From NCBI RefSeq assembly GCF_015751785.1, contig NZ_JADOTY010000001.1, forward strand, positions 744,001-808,000: 64,000 nucleotides of DNA. The letters run 5' to 3'. Positions within the stretch are counted from its first letter, which is position 1; each line of letters opens with the position of its first letter. The translations under genes were made by a program, and so were the position numbers. Source of the DNA: Micromonospora vinacea (GTDB lineage: Bacteria; Actinomycetota; Actinomycetes; Mycobacteriales; Micromonosporaceae). Of the stretch, positions 10,002 to 17,997 are shown piece after piece. The notes beneath the pieces are model-generated. The model made no database searches and was not told the origin of the DNA. It saw only the letters and a program-made list of their open reading frames with translations.

Positions 10002-11546
10002 GTGGGCTGGCTCGACCGGGTCGATGACCAGGTTGACGCCCTCACGCACGCCCGGGCGTTGCAGGAGGCCAGCCGCTCCGCGGAGTCGTACGTCCTGCTG
10101 GAGCGTGTGATCCGCACCACCACCGACCCGGCGGCGCGAGCGGACGCGATGGTGCAGCGCCTCTCCGCGCTGATCAATCTCGGTCGCACCGCGGAGTTCA
10201 CCCGGGCCATCGAAGAGGCGTCGGCGGCGGTCCGCGACCTCGCGGAGCCCTACCTGCACGGCCACCTCAACGCGCTGGCCGCGCTCGCCGCGCACCACCA
10301 GGGCGCACTGGACCGCTGCGTCATGCACCTCGTCCGGGCGGCCCGCGCGCTGGGCGCCGTCGCCGACCCGGACCGGGACACCGCCTGGGGCTGGCACGAC
10401 CTGGCCATGGCCTACAGCTACCTCAGCTTCCACGGGTACGCCCTGGGCGCCATCGAGCGGGCCCGGCAGCTCGGGCTGACCGCCGGCATCCCGGAGGAGA
10501 CGTTCGCCGCGCCGGGCATCCGGCTGCGCAACGCCGTGGCCCTGGACCACAACGGCGACAGCGACGGTTGTCTGCGGGTGCTCCGGGACGTGGCCGCCGA
10601 CCTGGCCCGCTTCGTCCGCGCCGGGCGGGCCGACCAGCTCCGCCCGAGCAGTCTCGCCGCCTACGGCTACGCGGCGGCCCGACAGGCCGCGCTCGGCGAC
10701 CAGGTGGCGACCGAAGGCCCCGAGCCGGCCCGGTTGATCAGCCACGGTGGGGACAGCGCCCGCGCCCGCGACCTGCGTCAGCTCGGGCAGGTGTGCCTCG
10801 CCGTCGCCGACGGTCGGCCGATCGAGGCGGTCGCCCGACTGGACACCGTCCAGGTGTCCAACGAGACCCTCGGGGCGGCCGAGCCGGCCCGGCTACGCAG
10901 CATCGCGCTGACCCGCGCCGGGGACCACCTCTCCGCGCACCGGGCCGACCGGCTGGCGTTCCGGCTGGCCGCGCAGCGCAACGACCGGCTGCGCGACGTC
11001 TACATCGACGGCATCGCCGCCCGCATCGACCACGAGGAGATGCGCCGCGAGGCGGCGCGCTTCGAGGGCGAGGCGTTGACCGACCCGCTCACCGGGCTGC
11101 CCAACCGCCGCCGGCTGGAGCGGTACATCACCGCCGTTGTCACCCGCGGCGAGCAGGTGGTGATCGGCGTGTGCGACCTGGACGGCTTCAAGGCGGTCAA
11201 CACCCGCCACGGGCACCACTCCGGCGACCTGGTGCTGCAACGCATCGCCGGTGTGATCAACCGGGTGATGCGCCGGGGCGACTTCGTGGCCCGCTACGGC
11301 GGTGACGAGTTCGTGGTGGTGCTGCCGGACACCGGCATGGCCGAGGCCGCAGAGGTGGCCCGCCGGATCGAGGCCGCGGTTCGACTGGAGGACTGGGAGT
11401 CGTTGGTGCCGGGCACCCCGGTCGGGGTGAGCATCGGCTTCGCCGAGGTCTCCGGTGGCAGCGGGCTGCGCGACGCGCTCAGCGTCGCGTTCGAGCAGGC
11501 CGACCGCGAGATGCTCCGCGCCAAGACCCGCCCCCGCGCGAGCTGA
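10002..11546 (+). CDS. Diguanylate cyclase (GGDEF) with N-terminal helical repeat domain
   Basis: This predicted cyclic-di-GMP synthase has 514 aa. Residues ~1-340 are all-helical, Ala/Leu/Arg-rich and TPR-like (for example AHHQGALDRCVMHLVRAARALGA), with no membrane segment, so the protein should be cytoplasmic with a protein-interaction sensor. The catalytic domain covers ~360-510: DPLTGLPNRRRLE, the metal-binding DLDGFKAVN, and YGGDEF (near residue 430). The motif is intact. An RxxD inhibitory site is not obvious. The GTG at 10002 has AGGAGG about 8 nt upstream. It is inserted on the opposite strand within the prfA-prmC pair that is adjacent in other actinobacteria. Confidence 0.9.
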   Translation: MGWLDRVDDQVDALTHARALQEASRSAESYVLLERVIRTTTDPAARADAMVQRLSALINLGRTAEFTRAIEEASAAVRDLAEPYLHGHLNALAALAAHHQGALDRCVMHLVRAARALGAVADPDRDTAWGWHDLAMAYSYLSFHGYALGAIERARQLGLTAGIPEETFAAPGIRLRNAVALDHNGDSDGCLRVLRDVAADLARFVRAGRADQLRPSSLAAYGYAAARQAALGDQVATEGPEPARLISHGGDSARARDLRQLGQVCLAVADGRPIEAVARLDTVQVSNETLGAAEPARLRSIALTRAGDHLSAHRADRLAFRLAAQRNDRLRDVYIDGIAARIDHEEMRREAARFEGEALTDPLTGLPNRRRLERYITAVVTRGEQVVIGVCDLDGFKAVNTRHGHHSGDLVLQRIAGVINRVMRRGDFVARYGGDEFVVVLPDTGMAEAAEVARRIEAAVRLEDWESLVPGTPVGVSIGFAEVSGGSGLRDALSVAFEQADREMLRAKTRPRAS

Positions 11547-11576
11547 CCCTCCGGCCAACGCTGCCGCTGGCGCTGG

Positions 11577-11653
11577 CGTCGATCAAGGAGTCGTGGTGCC
11601 CCACGAAAGCCCCACGACCTGACATTTCGCCCACCGCAACTCCATGATCGACG
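11577..11653. repeat. Long-armed intergenic palindrome, copy A
   Basis: Arms of 22 bp (11577-11598 and 11632-11653) match at 19 of 22 positions: GATCAAGGAGTCGTGGTG on the left, CACCGCAACTCCATGATC on the right, with a 33-bp centre. It sits between the convergent ends of the GGDEF gene and prfA. It is clearly the same element as 45301-45374. It is too long-looped for a classic terminator, and no coding potential is seen. Confidence 0.8.
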
Positions 11654-11684
11654 GGCGCGGCGAGGCAGTCCGGGCGTGCCGCGG

Positions 11685-12773
11685 TCAGCGGCGGGTCAGC
11701 TCGGTGTCGCCGGCGAGCCGGGCGGCCCGGTCGGCCTCGGTGAGGGCGTCCAGCACCCCGTCCAGCTCGCCGCCGAGCGCCAGATCCAGGTTGTACGCGG
11801 TGTAGCCGATCCGGTGATCGGTGATCCGGTTCTGCGGGAAGTTGTAGGTGCGGATCCGCTCCGAGCGGTCCACGGTGCGCACCTGGGCCTTGCGCGCGTC
11901 CGAGGCGGCGGCGTCGGCCTGCTCCTGCGCCGCGGCGAGCAGCCGGGCCCGCAGGATCCGCATCGCCTGCTCCCGGTTCTGCAACTGGGACTTCTCGTTC
12001 TGGCAGGAGACGACGATGCCGGTCGGCAGGTGGGTGATCCGCACCGCCGAGTCGGTGGTGTTCACCGACTGGCCGCCCGGGCCGGACGAGCGGAACACGT
12101 CGATGCGCAGGTCGTTCTGGTCGATCGTGACGTCGACGTCCTCGGCCTCCGGCAGCACCAGCACCCCGGCGGCGCTGGTGTGGATGCGGCCCTGCGACTC
12201 GGTCACCGGGACACGTTGCACCCGGTGCACGCCGCCCTCCCACTTGAGCCGCGACCAGACGCCGTTGCCGCCGTCCGGTACACCCTTGGTCTTGATCGCC
12301 AGGGAGACGTCCTTGACCCCGCCGAGGTCCGAATCCTGTGCGTCGATCACCTCGGTGACCCAGCCGTGCCGCTCGGCGTACCGGGTGTACATCCGCAGCA
12401 GGTCACCGGCGAACAGCGCCGACTCCTCGCCACCCTCACCGGCCTTGATCTCGACGATCACGTCCTTGGCGTCGTGCGGGTCGCGCGGAATGAGCAGCTC
12501 GGCGAGGCGCTCCTCCAGCACCGGCAGGGACCCGGCGATCGCGTCCGCCTCCGCCGCGAAGGACGGGTCCTCGGCGGCCAGCTCGCGGGCCGCGGCCAGA
12601 TCGGCGCGGGCCTGCTCCAACTCGTCGGCGGCCTTGTGCAGCGGCACCAGCTCGGCGTACCGGCGGCCGACCCTGCGCGCGGTGGCCTGGTCGGCGTGGA
12701 TGGCCGGATCGGCCAACCGCTTCTCCAGCTCCGCGTACTCGTCGAGAAGGCCGGCCAGACGCTCGCTGCTCAT
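11685..12773 (-). CDS. prfA: Peptide chain release factor 1
   Basis: RF1 recognises UAA/UAG and triggers peptide release. The ATG at 12773 ([10 protein letters not shown]) with AGGAG upstream gives 362 aa, the standard length. Key sites are the GGQ loop in [17 protein letters not shown] and, upstream, the stop-codon reading segment of domain 2 followed by [22 protein letters not shown]1 rather than RF2 is inferred from the single-frame gene (no programmed frameshift) and from the prmC neighbourhood. It follows rpmE after a strong hairpin. Confidence 0.95.
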   Translation of the reverse strand: MSSERLAGLLDEYAELEKRLADPAIHADQATARRVGRRYAELVPLHKAADELEQARADLAAARELAAEDPSFAAEADAIAGSLPVLEERLAELLIPRDPHDAKDVIVEIKAGEGGEESALFAGDLLRMYTRYAERHGWVTEVIDAQDSDLGGVKDVSLAIKTKGVPDGGNGVWSRLKWEGGVHRVQRVPVTESQGRIHTSAAGVLVLPEAEDVDVTIDQNDLRIDVFRSSGPGGQSVNTTDSAVRITHLPTGIVVSCQNEKSQLQNREQAMRILRARLLAAAQEQADAAASDARKAQVRTVDRSERIRTYNFPQNRITDHRIGYTAYNLDLALGGELDGVLDALTEADRAARLAGDTELTRR

Positions 12774-12859
12774 GCTGCGGATGCTCCTTCGACGGTGCGC
12801 GACGACCAGGCCGGGCCGGGAGGCCAGCGGCCGGGCGGAAAACGGAGGGAAAAGCGGAC

Positions 12860-12896
12860 GGCGCCCGCGTCCGGTGGAAAACCGGACGCGGGCGCC
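12860..12896 (-). terminator. Strong hairpin between rpmE and prfA
   Basis: A perfect 16-bp stem (GGCGCCCGCGTCCGGT with its complement) encloses a 5-nt loop, beginning 11 bp after the rpmE stop and ending 87 bp before prfA. It probably terminates or attenuates rpmE transcripts before prfA. Confidence 0.8.
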
Positions 12897-12906
12897 GAAC
12901 GGGGAG

Positions 12907-13131
12907 TTACTTGGCCTTCTTGGCCTGAACCTTGGCGTACTTCTGCTGGAACTTCGCGACCCGGCCGGCGGTGTCGAGAACGCGCTGCTTACCGGTGTAG
13001 AACGGGTGGCAGGCGCTGCAGGTCTCGGCGTGGATCGCCCCGCCCTTGGCGGTGCTGCGGGTCGTGAACGTGTTGCCACAGGAGCAGCTGACCTCGGTGG
13101 TCACGTACTCCGGGTGGATGTTTGCCTTCAT
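12907..13131 (-). CDS. rpmE: Ribosomal protein bL31, zinc-binding type
   Basis: This large-subunit protein of 74 aa begins [10 protein letters not shown]. Four cysteines, two in CSCGN and two in CSACHPFY, make it the C+ (zinc-ribbon) form; many bacteria also carry a zinc-free paralogue induced under zinc starvation, which is not in this window. The C-terminus is Lys-rich ([11 protein letters not shown]). It lies between rho and prfA as in other actinobacteria, but here two extra genes separate it from rho. Confidence 0.96.
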   Translation of the reverse strand: MKANIHPEYVTTEVSCSCGNTFTTRSTAKGGAIHAETCSACHPFYTGKQRVLDTAGRVAKFQQKYAKVQAKKAK

Positions 13132-13406
13132 CTCGCCTCGGTCCTCTCGTTGGTGGTCGCCGGGTCGCCGTCATCGCTCGTCGCGCCGTACGCGACGGGC
13201 TCGGGCGTGAACCGGAACCGGTGGCCGATTGACCAGTGTGCCATGGGCCTGAGCCGACCCGGTAATCGGGCCGCACACCTCGTCCGGCATCGTCAACACG
13301 TGCCTACCCGTCCGCATTCCCGCCGCCCGGCGGGGCATTCGCGCACCCGGCGGTCCGCCGCCAGGTACCCCGCCCGGGGTACGTCCGCCGAGCCGGAGGT
13401 GCGCCG

Positions 13407-14303
13407 ATGACCCGTCTGATCGCCACCCGGGGACTGCCCGCCTCGGGCAAGACGACGTTCGCCCGCACGCTCCAGCCGTCCGTGTCGCGGGTCAACCGTG
13501 ACGACCTGCGCCGGATGCTGCACGGCGAACGGCTGTTCACCCAGTGGGCCGAGGCGCAGGTGACAGCCGTACAGCAGGCTCAGGTCGAGGCGCTGCTGCG
13601 GGCCCGGGCGGACGTCTGCGTGGACGACACCAACCTGCGCGCGCGGACCCTGCGGGGCTGGGCCGAGCTGGCCGCCCGCCACGGCGCGGACTTCGAGGTG
13701 CACGACTTCACCGACGTGCCGCTGGACGAGTGCCTGCGCCGCGACGCCGCTCGCCCGGCCGCCGACCAGGTCGGCGCGGACGCGATCCGCCGGCTGCACG
13801 AGCGGTACCTCCAGGGGCGGGAGTTGCCCTTGCCGGTGCCGCAGGCCCGCACCGGACGCCCCGCGGTGGTGCACCCGCCGTCGACCGAGCCACCGGAGAT
13901 CGTCCTGGTGGACATCGACGGCACCGTCGCGCTGGCCGTCTCCCGCAGCCCGTACGACATGACCCGGGTGGGCCAGGACCAGCCGAACACGGCGGTGATC
14001 GCGGCGGTCCGGGCGATGCACGCCGCCGGGTACGGGGTGGTCTTCTGCTCGGGGCGGGACGCCTCTGCCCGTGCGGCCACCGAGGCGTGGCTGGCGCGGC
14101 ACGTGCGGGTGCCCTACCTGGGCCTGCACCTGCGGGCCGTCGGCGACTCCCGGAAGGACTCGATCGTCAAACGGGAGATCTACGACCGGGAGATCCGGGA
14201 CCGTTACCGGGTGGCCGGCGTCTTCGACGACCGCGTCCAGGTGGTCCAGATGTGGCGATCCCTCGGCCTCACCGTCTTCCAGGTGGCCGACGGCGACTTC
14301 TGA
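13407..14303 (+). CDS. T4 Pnkp-like polynucleotide 5'-kinase/3'-phosphatase
   Basis: The protein has 298 aa, almost the length of T4 Pnkp (301 aa), and the same domain order. The N-terminal P-loop kinase has GLPASGKTT (residues 9-17, Lys15), VNRDDLRRMLHG after it, and CVDDTNL as the next conserved block. The C-terminal HAD phosphatase begins VDIDGTVA (Asp169, Asp171) and continues with FCSGRD, RKDSIVKREIYDREI and VFDDRVQVVQMWR. Such enzymes heal RNA or DNA ends to 5'-P/3'-OH before ligation. No ligase is adjacent. The ATG has GGAGG about 8 nt upstream. The gene is alone on the plus strand, inserted between rpmE and the next minus-strand gene. RNA versus DNA substrate cannot be told from sequence. 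Confidence 0.85.
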   Translation: MTRLIATRGLPASGKTTFARTLQPSVSRVNRDDLRRMLHGERLFTQWAEAQVTAVQQAQVEALLRARADVCVDDTNLRARTLRGWAELAARHGADFEVHDFTDVPLDECLRRDAARPAADQVGADAIRRLHERYLQGRELPLPVPQARTGRPAVVHPPSTEPPEIVLVDIDGTVALAVSRSPYDMTRVGQDQPNTAVIAAVRAMHAAGYGVVFCSGRDASARAATEAWLARHVRVPYLGLHLRAVGDSRKDSIVKREIYDREIRDRYRVAGVFDDRVQVVQMWRSLGLTVFQVADGDF

Positions 14304-14309
14304 GGTGTT

Positions 14310-14341
14310 CGGACGGACCCCCACGAGTGGGGGCCCGTCCG
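14310..14341. terminator. Bidirectional hairpin between the kinase-phosphatase gene and the convergent glycosidase gene
   Basis: About 15-bp arms with one A-C mismatch (CGGACGG-A-CCCCCAC against GTGGGGGCCCGTCCG) and a 2-4 nt loop lie between two convergent stops 44 bp apart. This is the typical layout of a shared terminator. Confidence 0.7.
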
Positions 14342-14347
14342 GACAGT

Positions 14348-17300
14348 TCACCCGGTGACGGTGATGGTGGCCTCGGCACGGGCGCCGTTGACCTCGACAG
14401 TCAGGCGTATCGGCGCGCCGGGTCGCAGTGCCGTCAGGGTGCCGGTGGCCGGGTCGAATCGGGCGGTGTGCCACTGGCGCACCCCGGCCGCCGCGCCGAT
14501 GTGCACTCCCGGCGAGGCCGACCAGTCGGCGCTGACCGGTGCGGCCACCGGGACCGTACGCCCGCCGGGCTGGGTCAGCGTGGCGGTGACCGCCGCAGGG
14601 GCGCCGACCGCGATACTGGCCGGGGCGGCCACCGTGAGCCGGTCGGCGTGCGCGTGGAACTCCGCGTCCACCCAGCGTGGGCCCTCGGCGAGCGGGTTAC
14701 GGCGGGCCCGGTCGGCTTCGGCCGGGGTCACCGGGTCCACGCCGAACTCCGTCCAGCCGGTGAAGCCGCCCTGGTCGGCGGGGGTGGACGGCGTCTTGCC
14801 CGCATTGCCGTTGATCACGTATGGCACCCCGTCCACCCGGTCGGCGTGGAAGGTGCCGACGTGCCCGCCCACGAACAGCGCGCCCTTGCCGGTGCGGTGC
14901 TGGAAGTCGGCCAGCCACTGCTCCAGCAGCGCCGCCTCCTTGCGGTCGCCGAGCTGGCTGGCCTGCGCCGGGCTGGGGTCGCGCGGCGGGTGGTGGTGCA
15001 GGACGACGACCGAACCCACGCGCCGGTCGGTGGCCGCCGCGTCCAGCGTCTCGCGGAGCATCCGTACCTGGTCGAAGCCGCCTCCGCGCAGCGTCCCGGT
15101 GGACGAGTTCAGCGTGACGAACCGGGTGCCGTTGTGGTCGAACACCCGGGAGGTGGCACCGAACACGGAGGCGAAGTTGCTGATCGGGGCACCCATGATC
15201 TCGTGGTTGCCGGGCACGTAGTACCAGGGCAGCGCGTCGCCCAACTCCTCGTCGAGGATCCGCCGGGCCAGCGCGAAGTCGGCAGGGTAGGCGGTGTCCA
15301 CGAAGTCGCCGTTGATCAGGAGGAAGTCCGGCCGGGCCGCCCGCACCTCGCGCAACGTCCGCCGGGCCTGGGCGACCAGGTCGCTGTCCGGGTCGGCGGC
15401 GACGAACTGGGCGTCGGAGAGCACCGCGAAACGCCACGGCGCGCCGTCAACGGTGCCGTCGCGGATCACCACCCGATCGGTACGCGGGGCCACCTCCGGC
15501 GCGTCGACAGTCGGGGGCACCTTCGCCACCAGGTCGTCGATGATCACCTCGCTGGTGTACTGCGCCGCGGCGTTCGTCTCGGCCACGTAGAAGCGGCGTA
15601 CCCGCACCGGGTACTGCACCCCGGCCGGCACCGCGAACTCCACGTACCGCCAGCCGGTCCAGGTGATCAGTGGGCCACGCAGCACGTGCTGGGTGTCCTG
15701 GGCGTCGTGCAGGTGCAGGCTGGGCCACTCCCCGGTGCCGTTGCCGTGGATCCACATCCCGAAGGCCTGCGGCTGACCGGGCACCTCGATCCAGGCGGGC
15801 GGGTCGGCGTACGCGGCCCGTGTGCCGGTGGACTGGCTGAAGTCGTACGACATTCGCAGGCCGGTGCCGGTGTGCCCCGGCGCCGGCGCTACCGAACCGC
15901 TGGCGCGGGCCTGGCTGAACCGCCAGGACGCGGCGTCGTCGAAACCGGCGACCGGCACGTCGGTCAGCCCGACGGTGACCGGCAGGACGGCGCTCGTGCG
16001 TCCGACGTGAACAGTCACCAGGCCCGAGCCGGTGTCGCGCAGCGCGACGACGGACAGGTTGCCGTCCCCGGTGGGAGTGATCCGCAGCAGGTCCCGGTCG
16101 TAGTCGACTGTGAGGTCGGCCGGCTCGATCGGCGCGGTGTTGCCTTCGGCGTCGTAACCGACCACGCCGACCACTGCGTCACCGTCCCGGCCGGCCAGTC
16201 CGACCCGCGGCTCGGTGGTGCCGATCCGGGCCAGCGGGCCGAGCACAGTGAGGTTCAGTGAGCCGGTGACAGGCCCCCGTGCGGCGGTGACCGTGCTGGC
16301 CCCCGGTGCGCCCGCGTGGAACACGCCACCACTGTCGACCCGGCCGCGGACCGCCGGGGTCGCCCGCCAGGTGGGGGCACCGGCCGCCGGGCCGTACGTC
16401 TCGTCGTACCCGGATGCGGTGAGGGTGCGGGTCAGCCCCGGGAAGACCCGGTCGGGCCGCCCGCCTCGCACCGGTGAGACGCCGGGGGCGGCCGTGGGGT
16501 CGCTGGCCGTCTCGACCCAGTAGCCGGTGAGTCGCCCGCTGCCCTTCGGCGCATAGATGGCCAGGCCGTTGGGCACGGCCCGCTCGCTGCCGTCGGAGGG
16601 ACCGTTCTCCAGTTGCACGGCAGGCGCTCCCGGCTCCCGGGCCAGCAGCGTGGACGATCCGCCGCCATCCAGGTTGAGCGCGTGGTGGGCGCCCAGCTCG
16701 GCCATCATCCGGCCCATCTCGGTCTGCGTCACGCCGCGGCTGTCGACCTGCCGGCCGTCCACTGTCAACATGATCATCTTTCGGCCGTCGGCACTGAACC
16801 CGACGGCGGTTCGGGGGGCGAGGGTCGGGTCGGCGATGCTCTGCGCGACGCCGTCGCGGACCAGGACGTTGCCGCCCCCGACAGCCGCGTGCAGGGTGCT
16901 GCCGTCGGAGGGCTTCGGCCGCCAGGCCACCGCCACCGGGTCACCGGGGCGCAGGCCGGCCAGCGCGTCCGCGCCGAGGTCGCGGCCGAGCAGCACGGTG
17001 CTGCCGGCGACGATCGGGCCGCCACCGGCCACACTTCCCACAGCGGCCACCCGACCGTCGGTCACTGTGACCTCGACCACCCGGGCCGCGCCCTCCACGG
17101 CACGCTGCCGGGAGTACGTCCCCCACAGCTCGGTGAAGGCGCCGATGCCGTCGGCCTGCACCATGTTGTTGAACTGCGTCAGCGGGACCGGCCCGGTGGG
17201 CAGGGTGGCGCTGCCGTCGAAGTTCACCTCGATCACCCGTCCGAGCCCGTTCGTGGTGACCGCCACCGCGTTGCGGTGACCGCTGACCCCCGACTGGATC

Positions 17301-17842
17301 AGCTCGCCGTTCCGGACGCCGACGCCCTGGGCGGCACCGGAGTTGTTGATGTCGAAGAAGTCGCCGTTGACAGCGGCGACAGCGTGCGACTGGTCCACCG
17401 CCTTCCGCAGCGGCTCGGCCCGGCTGACCGCCCCGGAGTTGACGTAGTCGACGGTGGCGCCGCCGGCCAGGTCGGTGGTGAGCGCGTCGGCGCGCAGCCA
17501 GCCCTCGGCGTCGTACCTGTCGAAGGACGTCAGCTGCACGCCCGGCGCTACCGGCCGGGTGGCCTTCGTGGTCTCCAGCCCGCCGGCCGGCTCCAGACCA
17601 CCGGCGCCGGCGGTCGGGGCGGTCGCGACCGTCGGGGCGGCGGCCAGGCTGACCGAGCCCGCCGGGCCGGAAGACGCGGGCGGCGCGTCCTCCGCGATGG
17701 TGGGTGAGGCCACGGCGGTCGAGGCCACGGTGGGCGGGTCGGTGGTGGGTGCGGCAGTGGCCGGCGGCGACAGGGCCAGGGCGAGCAGCGGCGTCAGCAG
17801 CAGGACGCCGGTGCGGCGGGCGGATCGTCTGCGGGTACGCAT
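14348..17842 (-). CDS. Secreted phosphodiester glycosidase (NAGPA) fused to a calcineurin-like phosphoesterase
   Basis: The protein has 1164 aa. The Sec signal peptide is MRTRRRSARRTG plus a hydrophobic core ending in AAPTT. Residues ~110-435 form a NAGPA domain (family cleaving N-acetylglucosamine-1-phosphodiesters): VNGDFFDINNSGAAQGVGVR and HALNLDGGGSSTLL are its hallmarks. The middle contains Ig-like and galactose-binding-like beta segments. Residues ~800-1010 form a metallophosphoesterase with LSDAQF, INGDFVDTAYP, PGNHEIMG, VLHHHPP and GGHVGTFH supplying the usual metal ligands. A final Ig-like domain ends ATITVTG. Together these suggest extracellular removal of sugar-phosphate or phosphodiester decorations, possibly for phosphate scavenging; the substrate is inference. 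It is inserted between rho and rpmE. Confidence 0.85.
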   Translation of the reverse strand: MRTRRRSARRTGVLLLTPLLALALSPPATAAPTTDPPTVASTAVASPTIAEDAPPASSGPAGSVSLAAAPTVATAPTAGAGGLEPAGGLETTKATRPVAPGVQLTSFDRYDAEGWLRADALTTDLAGGATVDYVNSGAVSRAEPLRKAVDQSHAVAAVNGDFFDINNSGAAQGVGVRNGELIQSGVSGHRNAVAVTTNGLGRVIEVNFDGSATLPTGPVPLTQFNNMVQADGIGAFTELWGTYSRQRAVEGAARVVEVTVTDGRVAAVGSVAGGGPIVAGSTVLLGRDLGADALAGLRPGDPVAVAWRPKPSDGSTLHAAVGGGNVLVRDGVAQSIADPTLAPRTAVGFSADGRKMIMLTVDGRQVDSRGVTQTEMGRMMAELGAHHALNLDGGGSSTLLAREPGAPAVQLENGPSDGSERAVPNGLAIYAPKGSGRLTGYWVETASDPTAAPGVSPVRGGRPDRVFPGLTRTLTASGYDETYGPAAGAPTWRATPAVRGRVDSGGVFHAGAPGASTVTAARGPVTGSLNLTVLGPLARIGTTEPRVGLAGRDGDAVVGVVGYDAEGNTAPIEPADLTVDYDRDLLRITPTGDGNLSVVALRDTGSGLVTVHVGRTSAVLPVTVGLTDVPVAGFDDAASWRFSQARASGSVAPAPGHTGTGLRMSYDFSQSTGTRAAYADPPAWIEVPGQPQAFGMWIHGNGTGEWPSLHLHDAQDTQHVLRGPLITWTGWRYVEFAVPAGVQYPVRVRRFYVAETNAAAQYTSEVIIDDLVAKVPPTVDAPEVAPRTDRVVIRDGTVDGAPWRFAVLSDAQFVAADPDSDLVAQARRTLREVRAARPDFLLINGDFVDTAYPADFALARRILDEELGDALPWYYVPGNHEIMGAPISNFASVFGATSRVFDHNGTRFVTLNSSTGTLRGGGFDQVRMLRETLDAAATDRRVGSVVVLHHHPPRDPSPAQASQLGDRKEAALLEQWLADFQHRTGKGALFVGGHVGTFHADRVDGVPYVINGNAGKTPSTPADQGGFTGWTEFGVDPVTPAEADRARRNPLAEGPRWVDAEFHAHADRLTVAAPASIAVGAPAAVTATLTQPGGRTVPVAAPVSADWSASPGVHIGAAAGVRQWHTARFDPATGTLTALRPGAPIRLTVEVNGARAEATITVTG

Positions 17843-17948
17843 GGACGACAGTCAACCCGGCCATGAATAGAAGTTTCAATACCTGTCGACTGAACCGAAG
17901 GAAAATTCCATCAACTCACGGCGCGGTGTCGGGCCCGGAGACATGACG

Positions 17949-17979
17949 AAGGGGCACGGCCGCGACGGCCGTGCCCCTT
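17949..17979 (-). terminator. Intrinsic-type hairpin downstream of rho
   Basis: A perfect 14-bp stem (AAGGGGCACGGCCG and its complement) with a 3-nt loop CGA lies 19 bp beyond the rho stop. It separates rho from the phosphodiester glycosidase gene on the same strand. Confidence 0.8.
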
Positions 17980-17997
17980 GTCGTTACCCGGGGATGG

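Noticed and set aside
8984..10210. 409-aa version of PrmC starting at 10210
   Set aside because: The extra 94 residues are antisense to the GGDEF gene and lack similarity to the family; GTG at 9928 gives the normal length.
13544..16261. 905-aa plus-strand frame
   Set aside because: It begins inside the kinase-phosphatase gene in another frame and continues antisense to the glycosidase gene. Low-complexity Arg/Gly/Pro composition.
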